In this document: positions 1 through 5,544 of the stretch, one piece after another | Numbering within the stretch: position 1 is the stretch's first letter | Layout of the letters: each line of letters begins with the position of its first letter | Origin: a candidate division WWE3 bacterium | GTDB lineage: Bacteria > Patescibacteriota > WWE3 > UBA101185 > UBA10185 | Length of the DNA: 9,474 nucleotides | Direction: 5' to 3' | Assembly (NCBI GenBank): GCA_020427865.1 | Contig: JAGQNX010000043.1 | Location: 1 to 9,474 of the forward strand | Notes under the pieces: model-generated | Seen by the model: the letters and a program-made list of their open reading frames with translations, nothing else | Databases searched by the model: none | What the model was told of the DNA's origin: nothing | Position numbers and translations under genes: made by a program

Positions 1-57
1 TAGAATGTCTCCCTTCCAAGGAGAAGGTCACCGGTTCGAATCCGGTTCGCCGCTCCA
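1..57 (+). tRNA. tRNA-Gly(UCC), 5' end outside the window
   Basis: This is the 3' part of a class I tRNA. The anticodon stem TCTCC/GGAGA (8-12 with 20-24) closes the seven-base loop CTTCCAA at 13-19, so the anticodon at 15-17 is TCC, which reads GGA and other glycine codons. A variable region follows, then the T arm ACCGG-TTCGAAT-CCGGT (30-46), the 3' half of the acceptor stem TCGCCGC (47-53), discriminator T54 and an encoded CCA at 55-57. A U discriminator is usual for bacterial tRNA-Gly. The 5' acceptor half and most of the D arm lie upstream of base 1. It is the first of three closely spaced tRNAs that are probably cotranscribed. Confidence 0.93.
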
Positions 58-92
58 TTTAAGTTACAGCTGTTCTATTTGGATAGATGTAG

Positions 93-168
93 GCTCCGGT
101 AGCTCAGGGGATAGAGCAGTTCCCTTCTAAGGAAAAGGTCGGGGGTTCAAATCCCTCTCGGGGCACCA
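93..168 (+). tRNA. tRNA-Arg(UCU)
   Basis: A complete 76-base class I cloverleaf. Acceptor GCTCCGG (93-99) pairs with TCGGGGC (158-164) using two G-U wobbles. The D stem is GCTC/GAGC (102-105 with 114-117). The anticodon stem closes the loop CTTCTAA (124-130), with anticodon TCT at 126-128 for AGA/AGG arginine codons. The T arm GGGGG-TTCAAAT-CCCTC spans 141-157. Discriminator A165 is followed by an encoded CCA (166-168). One oddity is that the outermost anticodon-stem pair (27-43) is a G-A mismatch (bases 119 and 135); the other four pairs are Watson-Crick. Confidence 0.95.
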
Positions 169-194
169 AAATAAATTTAGTTTACCTAACTTGT

Positions 195-284
195 GGGCGG
201 GTGGCGGAATTGGTAGACGCGTCGGACTTAAAATCCGATGAGACTTATACTCTCGTGAGGGTTCGATTCCCTCTCCGCCCACCA
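195..284 (+). tRNA. tRNA-Leu(UAA)
   Basis: A complete 90-base class II tRNA with a long variable arm. Acceptor GGGCGGG (195-201) pairs with TCCGCCC (274-280). The anticodon stem TCGGA/TCCGA closes the loop CTTAAAA (227-233), and the anticodon at 229-231 is TAA for UUA/UUG leucine. The extra arm lies between the anticodon and T arms, the T loop is TTCGATT, the discriminator is A281 and CCA is encoded at 282-284. It is the last tRNA before the accessory block, and tRNA 3' ends are classical integration sites. A 10-bp copy of its last bases plus flank (279-288) recurs at 5406-5415. Confidence 0.96.
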
Positions 285-386
285 AATAGAATTTTTACTA
301 TCTAAACTACTATTATTTGCTTTAACCTTGCTTGTTTCCGTCAGTTCGACTCTATTCTTTACATCACGAATAGCTTCGTAGTTAGT

Positions 387-905
387 TTGAAAGACAAAAT
401 AATTGAAGACATAAAAAATTTAGGGAGAAAGTCAGGTAAAGAATTTACTGATAAAGAAGCGGAAGATATTAACAATTGGCTGCATAAATTCGCAAATATT
501 GTACTTGACCATGCAATTGCGGAGCATAAAAGACAAAAAAAACTTGAAAATGATCCAAAAGGATTTGAATTAGAGCCATCAGATTATTGGGATTGCCCTG
601 TTTGTAAAAGAACATTATCTGGAGATAACTTTTGGTTTGATAAACATGGTAGAAAATGTAAGGACTGCCAAAAGATGCTAAATAAGAAAGTAATACCTGT
701 GAAAATTTTGAAAGATAGAAATTGTTGGCTTACAGATTGGCAAATAACGGACAGATTGAAAATCCATCCAGCTACTAGGGATAAACTCATTAGAGAAGGG
801 AAAATAATAGTACGAAAGCTGACTGATACACAAGGTGCTGTATATTGCAGAATTTATTTGAAGTCGGAAAACTCTCAAATATTAACAGAACAGAAATCGC
901 ACTAA
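387..905 (+). CDS. Unrecognised zinc-ribbon protein with a C-terminal HTH-like segment
   Basis: 172 residues; I do not recognise the family. Residues 1-57 are charged and probably helical. A four-cysteine zinc-ribbon-like site is visible: C70-P-V-C73 and, 17 residues later, C91-K-D-C94. Residues 115-143 (LTDWQITDRLKIHPATRDKL and onward) have the pattern of a helix-turn-helix of the kind that reads DNA, followed by a short strand-like region. This suggests a DNA-binding or accessory regulatory protein, but no enzymatic motif is seen. The start is TTG at 387. The frame is open back to 306 and holds no upstream ATG, GTG or TTG, and the first internal Met is near residue 97, so TTG is the only reasonable start. 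No Shine-Dalgarno site is visible. The gene lies alone between tRNA-Leu and the convergent HNH gene. Confidence 0.75.
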   Translation: MKDKIIEDIKNLGRKSGKEFTDKEAEDINNWLHKFANIVLDHAIAEHKRQKKLENDPKGFELEPSDYWDCPVCKRTLSGDNFWFDKHGRKCKDCQKMLNKKVIPVKILKDRNCWLTDWQITDRLKIHPATRDKLIREGKIIVRKLTDTQGAVYCRIYLKSENSQILTEQKSH

Positions 906-983
906 GAAAGGGTTTTCCTTGCGAAAGTCTGCTCAAAATCTTACGATTACGTTCCGGTCAGCCTTTTATTTTTGTGCGATTTC
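893..983. repeat. 91-base element bounded by a perfect 10-bp inverted repeat
   Basis: GAAATCGCAC at 893-902 is repeated exactly in inverse orientation as GTGCGATTTC at 974-983. The left arm overlaps the last codons of the zinc-ribbon gene. The 71 bases between hold further small pairings, such as AAGG/CCTT around a TTTT-containing loop and a possible GCGA tetraloop on a three-base stem. It sits between two convergent genes (387-905 plus, 1017-1325 minus), so the folded transcript could mark the 3' end of either. There is no clean T-tract of the kind expected for an intrinsic terminator. A small mobile-element remnant or a structured RNA are alternatives. The repeat is certain; its role is not known. 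Confidence 0.6.
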
Positions 984-1016
984 CCCTAAACTTATTTTAT
1001 TAACCTACCAAGTTAA

Positions 1017-1325
1017 CTAATAAGTCTGTCTTGCTGTAACCGGACATGTTAATACTCCGTCACTTTTACAGGCATTATTTCTCCACTGTAAGGGCCTTAA
1101 GTTTGAGACCATATTAGAGCCTCCTCGTGATTGTGGGACAATATGATCTATTTCCCATCCGAAGTCAGAATCTCTATTTCCGTAACAATCCCTTTTCATC
1201 CACGCACCACATTGATCTTTTCGGTAGATGGCAGGGTTTTGGTAAGGATCTATGATACCTTTTTCCCAAACAGCTTGTTGAACAATTAAGTCAAGAATTG
1301 AATTAAACATCAACTTGCTTTTCAC
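1017..1325 (-). CDS. Small HNH endonuclease
   Basis: 102 residues made of little more than one HNH nuclease domain. The beta-beta-alpha-metal core reads WEIDHIVPQSRGGS (about 57-70) followed by NLRPLQWRNNACK (75-87). D60-H61, N75 and N84 stand where the HNH catalytic and metal ligands normally lie. The preceding segment with C39 and C47 (QCGAW...RDCYGN) is typical of short bacterial HNH proteins. Such domains cut or nick DNA; the target here is unknown. The start is GTG at 1325-1323, preceded at a 5-base spacing by AGG (minus strand, 1333-1331), which supports this start; the ATG at codon 6 is the alternative. The stop is TAG. The gene is divergent from the LexA-like gene and has its own strong promoter overlapping the presumed operator, so it is probably under the same control. 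Confidence 0.85.
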   Translation of the reverse strand: MKSKLMFNSILDLIVQQAVWEKGIIDPYQNPAIYRKDQCGAWMKRDCYGNRDSDFGWEIDHIVPQSRGGSNMVSNLRPLQWRNNACKSDGVLTCPVTARQTY

Positions 1326-1384
1326 TCTTACCTACGATTGAGCAGTACCAAGGCAGTCAGCGCCTTAAATAAATACTAACAACA

Positions 1385-1413
1385 TATATAATTCAAGTGT
1401 TCAAGTTTGTCAA
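1385..1413 (-). promoter_or_regulatory. Sigma70-type promoter for the HNH gene
   Basis: On the minus strand there is a consensus -35 TTGACA (1413-1408), exactly 17 bases of spacer and a -10 TATATA (1390-1385). Transcription would begin near 1378, giving a leader of about 50 bases before the GTG at 1325. That leader contains a small AAGGC/GCCTT hairpin (1350-1366). This is the best promoter match in the window. It lies entirely within the stretch carrying the direct and inverted repeats, so a bound repressor would block it. Confidence 0.7.
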
Positions 1414-1422
1414 TTGTACACT
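1396..1422. promoter_or_regulatory. Candidate operator: 9-bp imperfect dyad between divergent promoters
   Basis: AGTGTTCAA (1396-1404) and TTGTACACT (1414-1422) are inverted copies with one mismatch, separated by 9 bases. The left arm also belongs to a tandem direct repeat of TTCAAGT (1392-1398 and 1400-1406, period 8). The dyad covers the -35 regions of both the minus-strand HNH promoter and the plus-strand promoter of the LexA-like gene. A dimeric LexA/cI-type repressor encoded at 1449 is the obvious ligand. It does not match the Bacillus or E. coli LexA box closely, as expected for a divergent regulator. Binding is inferred. Confidence 0.5.
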
Positions 1423-1442
1423 AGTCGCATCCGTGATAAAAT
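1414..1442 (+). promoter_or_regulatory. Extended -10 promoter of the LexA-like gene, probably leaderless
   Basis: An extended -10, TGA followed by TAAAAT (1434-1442), ends 6 bases before the ATG at 1449, so transcription should begin at or within a base or so of the start codon. The -35 at 17-base spacing is TTGTAC (1414-1419), a poor match apart from its TTG. That is usual when an extended -10 is present. No ribosome binding site fits between the promoter and the ATG, which points to a leaderless mRNA. Confidence 0.5.
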
Positions 1443-1448
1443 TCGAGC

Positions 1449-2078
1449 ATGCATGAAATTCAAGAGAAACTGCTTAAGTTAGCAAAAATAGAAAATTTGA
1501 ATAATCTGGGTTATAGAAAAATAGGTAAATTGATTCAAGTTGACCACCCACAAAAAGTAAAGTTCCATCTGATGCAATTGAGAAAAAAAGGCTATATTAC
1601 AGCACAAAATGACCTGAATATCATGCAATCAATGAAAAATGTTGTCGAGGCACAGCCGGAGTTTGTCAAAATACCGGTTTTAGGCTCCGCTAATTGTGGA
1701 GATGCGACTATTTTTGCTGAAGAAAAGATAGAAGGATATATTCAGGTTTCAACGACATTGGCAAAAAGAAGTAAAGGTGTCTACGCTCTAAAAGCTGTAG
1801 GAGATTCTATGAATAAAGCCAACATTCAAGGCAAAAACATTGAAGAAGGTGATTATGTATTAGTTGATCACCAAGATGCGAATTATAAGAACAATGATTA
1901 TGTAGTTTCAGTAATAGATGGTTGTGCAAATATAAAATTGTTAAAGAAAAATGATGGGCAAATAGTGCTTATGTCAGAATCAACTTCTCCGCATAATCCT
2001 ATAATTATTGACGCATCCGATTCTTTTTTAATTACTGGCAAGGTTTTTAATGTAATAAAAGGTTTTCACAATGAGTAA
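1449..2078 (+). CDS. LexA/cI-type autocleavable transcriptional repressor (S24 peptidase)
   Basis: 209 residues. Residues 1-52 form a winged-helix-like N terminus (LGYRKIGKLIQVDHPQKVKF then a recognition-helix-like HLMQLRKKGYI), analogous to the LexA DNA-binding domain. Residues 73-205 are a LexA/S24 peptidase domain. The cleavage site appears as Cys83-Gly84 in IPVLGSANCGDA, where LexA has Ala-Gly; Cys-Gly occurs in some phage repressors. The catalytic serine is S120 in VGDSMN and the general-base lysine is K163 in CANIKLL, so the Ser-Lys dyad is intact. In this family, activated RecA (or a phage or host cofactor) triggers self-cleavage and derepression. The gene starts at an ATG directly behind an extended -10 and precedes the TPR nuclease gene by 38 bp on the same strand. 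It could be the cell's own LexA, but its position next to an HNH gene and a nuclease favours a module-specific repressor. Confidence 0.88.
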   Translation: MHEIQEKLLKLAKIENLNNLGYRKIGKLIQVDHPQKVKFHLMQLRKKGYITAQNDLNIMQSMKNVVEAQPEFVKIPVLGSANCGDATIFAEEKIEGYIQVSTTLAKRSKGVYALKAVGDSMNKANIQGKNIEEGDYVLVDHQDANYKNNDYVVSVIDGCANIKLLKKNDGQIVLMSESTSPHNPIIIDASDSFLITGKVFNVIKGFHNE

Positions 2079-2116
2079 CACGATGCGATATATTTCTGAT
2101 TTTACCAATCAAAACT

Positions 2117-5100
2117 ATGAAAATTTCAGCTAAAAATAAGCTACTACCCGGTGCAAAAGGAGATTTATTAGAGGACGCAACATATAGTTTAATCAAGTTA
2201 TTAAGTGATGAACTTGGTTTTGGGATCTTAGAGTTAAGGCGACAAGGTAAAGGTACTCAATTCGGTAAAGACTTGAAATGGAGATTTTTGGTAACAAGTG
2301 CAACGGAACCCCATACCAAAACCGAGTATACATGGTTTTTTGAAGATAAAAATCATGAAGATAAGGATCTTGGAACAAAAGAGTTAGCACCAAAAATTGT
2401 AGAGGTTCACAAATATACTACAAATCAAATACTAGATGTATGTTGCTTTCTATTACCACACGTTTCAGTAAAAAATGAAATGGAAGAAATAATTTCAGAC
2501 GAAGGGCTATATCCTTTTAAGATATCATGCTGGTCTCCGGATCAGGAAATTGAAAATCTTGTAATGTGTTATCCAGATCTCTATGAAAGGATATATGGCG
2601 AACGTAAAGAACATGCATCAGCCAAAAGGCAAAAGTATATAGAATTGTGGAAACATACAATACTTGCAACATCCACATCCGGTTATAAGCTAAGACAGGC
2701 TAAACGTAACCCTACTCAAAACATTGCGGATAGTAATGCACAAATTATAGACGCCTCTATAAATTTAAGTACAGAAAGTAAGTCAAAAGGCATACTAAAA
2801 GAGACTGCTAACTCAAATAGCATGTCAATGAATATAATTGCTGATAACGTCACTAAAGATAAAATTGGCCTTGAAATTAAGAAAGCACTTGAAATGATTG
2901 ATAAAGGAAAAGAAGATGAGGCACTAGAAGTGTTATTTACAATTCTTGGAGAACTTAAGGGTAAAAGTACACAACTCACAAATGAATTAGCAAGGACTTA
3001 CAATAATATTGGTGTAGCGTATTTCCAAAAGAAAGAAGATCAAAAAGCCATTGAGTATTATCATAAAGCACTAGAGGTAGATCCTAACTTCACAATATCA
3101 ATAACAAACATAGTAGCAACTAAACTATTGATTGCTGATTCAATAAAAGATCTTGCTGAGAAAGAGAAACTGCTTTCTGAAATTAAGGAGCTTATACAAC
3201 CGCTGTGGTCATCTTCGGAACATGCTGTAAATGAGAATGTGATGCATGCCTACCTCAAGACTATAGTTGCTATTAATGGAATTTCCAACGTGGAGAATTT
3301 ATTCTTAGATACACTTTCTGAAGATCAAAAAACAACTCTTAATACAAGCTTAAAACTGAATTATTTACTTGCTTCCTTATATTTGAATGCTTGGGAATTT
3401 GAAAAATCGAAAATATATATCGATAAAACGTTAGAACTTGATGATGACATAGAAGTATTGATCCTACAAGGCAGATATTACATGTTGATTTCGTTAAAGC
3501 TAGATACTTTAAACCCAGATATGAGTTATGAGGATCTAACACCTACCTTTACTACTTATGAAAATCTAGACATTGCATTAAAAATATTCAACGATGCTTT
3601 AGTAGCGGCCTTAGAAAAAGGGAATATAGAACAAATTTCCTACATAAAAAGCCTTATGAGTTTAGCTAAACTATGGCGTAAAGATGATGAAGCTCACTTA
3701 GAGGTTGACAGCGAATATACACCAAAAATACAAAACAACTACATGGAGGCAGTTACAGCTTTTAGAGAAAAGAAGTATGATCATTCCTTGGCTTTAATGA
3801 AGAAGTCTGGGGAATGGAACACGTTGCCCCCACAAGAAATATTTAGATTATCAAGGGCTTACTTTTTTAATGGAGCTACGGAGATTGCTCGTGAACTACA
3901 AACTAGTATAGAAGGAACTGATTTAGCTAAAGATTTTAGGTATTGGATTGATCGAAGTTTAGTGGAAGTTCTTCTAGGAAATAAAAATACCGCAATGCAG
4001 TTTTCAACAACTGCAAAAGAGTTAGCTGTTAATGAGAATGATAAGAAAATAGCTCTATCTCATCGAGGGGCATTGTATCTTAGATACGCTGGTGAAGATG
4101 GCGGGGATAGAGTACTACAAAATGCTTTTGAATACGAAAACGCTTTTCCAGAAGCCGAAATATTGCAAAAATTTAATTTTGAAGAAGAGAAAGATAAGAT
4201 TTTGGGGATGATTAATGAGCGAAGAGCATGGGCAATAGATATACAAAATAAATATGAAAATAATCCGATACCCAGTTATTTTTTAGAAAAAACTTTTAGA
4301 GAGCCCTATGTAACTATATGGAATGGTAGAGACCCTACTTTCCCACTAGATTACACAATAAACACACCTGAATTTATAGAAGAATTGAAACTAAATTATA
4401 CAAAAAGCACTACATTTGTTTTTGATTACTTATCGTTACTCACACTTGCCAAACTAAATCTTCTTTACCATATTGAAGAGTATTTCCCTACAGCATTAAT
4501 TCCATTCTCACTGTTCACTAAAATACAAGAAGAACTATTACAGAAAGAAGATTCACATTTACGGACTTTATGGAATTTTATTAGAAATTCTAACAACATT
4601 AAATTGATTAAAAATATAAAACTAGATTCATCACTAAATTCTGCTATGAACAAGGTATTTTCGCCAGAACTTATTGAGTGTTTTAGCCTAGTTAAAACTA
4701 ATAATGCTGTACTAGTTACTGACGATTTTAGAATATACAGATTTTCAAAATCAGAATCTATTACACCGTTGAACACTTGGTATCTATTACAGCTACTATT
4801 TGAGAATAAGGTTTTGGATAAAACAATGTACTCAAAAGCTTTAGGATCACTAGCTGAAGTTTTCTATACATTTATTGGGTTTGATGGCGATGACTTATAT
4901 CAAATAATAGCTGATGATAGTTTCAAGCTTACTCATCGTGTGTACCATTTAATTAATCAGGCTATATCCCCAAGTGCTTTTCCAACAAGCTTTACTAGAA
5001 CATTTGTCAATTTTATGAGTAGACTGTGGGTATCAGGTGCCCTAGCTGAGGATAAAGCCTATTGGTTAAGCTATCTGACTTCAATAAATACCCAAATATT

Positions 5101-5311
5101 AGACAATGCAATAAAGGCGAAATTACCTGAAGAGACAATCAAGGATATTACTGTAGATACGGCTTATATGTGGAATGCAGCAATCACAAATGGCAGAAAC
5201 GATGACCTCCAGCTAATTTTTGATAGATTAGATAGTATTTTGGAGGGGAAAATTCTAGAGAACATAAAGAACACAATTATTACAAAAATAAAAGAAAAAA
5301 TGGATAAATAA
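2117..5311 (+). CDS. Giant PD-(D/E)XK nuclease - TPR - PIN-like protein, predicted defence effector
   Basis: 1064 residues. The N-terminal part (about 12-160) reads as a restriction-endonuclease-like PD-(D/E)XK fold: helix with E19 (KGDLLED), then GTQFGKD with D52, then a hydrophobic strand YTWFFEDKNH giving E76-x-K78, followed by a K88/K93-containing helix and a late strand pair (ILDVCCFLL, PFKISCW). Residues 186-245 are a polar linker. A good TPR occurs at about 292-325 (ARTYNNIGVAYFQKKEDQKA and onward), and degenerate helical repeats continue to about 700. Residues 763-930 resemble a PIN ribonuclease: D770 after the strand TTFVF, E805/E806 in a helix, the strand NAVLVTDD with D869/D870, and D923/D925. 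Helices finish the protein. It is large and has no signal peptide or membrane segment, so it is cytosolic. ATG 2117 is the first plausible start after an in-frame stop at 2072. No Shine-Dalgarno site is seen, so translation probably depends on coupling to the repressor gene 38 bp upstream. The nuclease fold assignments rest on motif pattern only. Confidence 0.72.
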   Translation: MKISAKNKLLPGAKGDLLEDATYSLIKLLSDELGFGILELRRQGKGTQFGKDLKWRFLVTSATEPHTKTEYTWFFEDKNHEDKDLGTKELAPKIVEVHKYTTNQILDVCCFLLPHVSVKNEMEEIISDEGLYPFKISCWSPDQEIENLVMCYPDLYERIYGERKEHASAKRQKYIELWKHTILATSTSGYKLRQAKRNPTQNIADSNAQIIDASINLSTESKSKGILKETANSNSMSMNIIADNVTKDKIGLEIKKALEMIDKGKEDEALEVLFTILGELKGKSTQLTNELARTYNNIGVAYFQKKEDQKAIEYYHKALEVDPNFTISITNIVATKLLIADSIKDLAEKEKLLSEIKELIQPLWSSSEHAVNENVMHAYLKTIVAINGISNVENLFLDTLSEDQKTTLNTSLKLNYLLASLYLNAWEFEKSKIYIDKTLELDDDIEVLILQGRYYMLISLKLDTLNPDMSYEDLTPTFTTYENLDIALKIFNDALVAALEKGNIEQISYIKSLMSLAKLWRKDDEAHLEVDSEYTPKIQNNYMEAVTAFREKKYDHSLALMKKSGEWNTLPPQEIFRLSRAYFFNGATEIARELQTSIEGTDLAKDFRYWIDRSLVEVLLGNKNTAMQFSTTAKELAVNENDKKIALSHRGALYLRYAGEDGGDRVLQNAFEYENAFPEAEILQKFNFEEEKDKILGMINERRAWAIDIQNKYENNPIPSYFLEKTFREPYVTIWNGRDPTFPLDYTINTPEFIEELKLNYTKSTTFVFDYLSLLTLAKLNLLYHIEEYFPTALIPFSLFTKIQEELLQKEDSHLRTLWNFIRNSNNIKLIKNIKLDSSLNSAMNKVFSPELIECFSLVKTNNAVLVTDDFRIYRFSKSESITPLNTWYLLQLLFENKVLDKTMYSKALGSLAEVFYTFIGFDGDDLYQIIADDSFKLTHRVYHLINQAISPSAFPTSFTRTFVNFMSRLWVSGALAEDKAYWLSYLTSINTQILDNAIKAKLPEETIKDITVDTAYMWNAAITNGRNDDLQLIFDRLDSILEGKILENIKNTIITKIKEKMDK

Positions 5312-5405
5312 GTGTGTTTAAAAATACACAGCAGCTACGGTATAATCAAATATAGGACGGCTGTCTTGAATCAATAAAAAAGTTCGCAACATCGTTCATA
5401 ATAGT

Positions 5406-5415
5406 CCACCAAATA
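5406..5415 (+). repeat. 10-bp direct copy of the tRNA-Leu 3' end (possible att remnant)
   Basis: CCACCAAATA here is identical to 279-288, which covers the last six bases of tRNA-Leu, including its CCA, and four bases of 3' flank. The two copies bracket the zinc-ribbon, HNH, repressor and TPR-nuclease genes. Tyrosine-recombinase elements often leave such duplications, but normally longer ones, and no integrase is present in the window. A chance match is quite possible. Confidence 0.25.
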
Positions 5416-5495
5416 CTCACTATAATATGGAAACATTTGTATTAGCACTGCTACCTTATCAAAAGACTTAGAGTGTTTAAGCCAATTCTCAGAAA

Positions 5496-5526
5496 TCGAC
5501 AGTAAATTTAAACTACAAATTATTAA
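5496..5526 (+). promoter_or_regulatory. Weak candidate promoter for the DUF2202 gene
   Basis: TCGACA (5496-5501, five of six to the -35 consensus) stands 18-19 bases upstream of TTATTA/TATTAA (5520-5526). Transcription would begin about 10 bases before the ATG at 5545. The spacing is slightly long and the -10 is poor, so this is tentative. Confidence 0.3.
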
Positions 5527-5544
5527 TTTTTGAAAGATATTGAA

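Larger units (their letters stand above)
5312..5529. other. Non-coding gap at the possible right edge of the accessory block
   Basis: I see no credible gene here. It holds a weak TGTGT/ACACA hairpin (5313-5317 with 5326-5330, loop of 8) just after the nuclease stop codon, without a T-tract. It also holds the 10-base copy of the tRNA-Leu end at 5406-5415, a TATAAT at 5421-5426 without a spaced -35, and AGTGTTTAA (5472-5480), which is one mismatch from the left arm of the presumed operator but lacks an inverted partner. The boundary between accessory and ordinary gene content probably lies here. Confidence 0.5.

Noticed and set aside
366..379. Hairpin ACGAA-TAGC-TTCGT as terminator of the tRNA cluster or a riboswitch before the zinc-ribbon gene
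   Set aside because: Five pairs only, no T-tract, and no larger conserved architecture around it.
893..983. Retron-like ncRNA or integron attC site at the inverted repeat
   Set aside because: No reverse transcriptase or integron integrase is present, and no GTTRRRY/RYYYAAC core pair could be found around the arms.
4465..4776. 103-residue minus-strand ORF inside the TPR gene, and the other long antisense ORFs
   Set aside because: They are shadows of well-supported plus-strand genes, with no domain pattern, promoter or ribosome site.
5313..5330. Intrinsic terminator after the TPR nuclease gene
   Set aside because: The stem TGTGT/ACACA has only five pairs, the loop is A/T-rich and no T-tract follows.
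5427..5471. Short ORF starting at the ATG next to TATAAT in the 5312-5529 gap
   Set aside because: Only 14 codons, without a ribosome site or any recognisable sequence.
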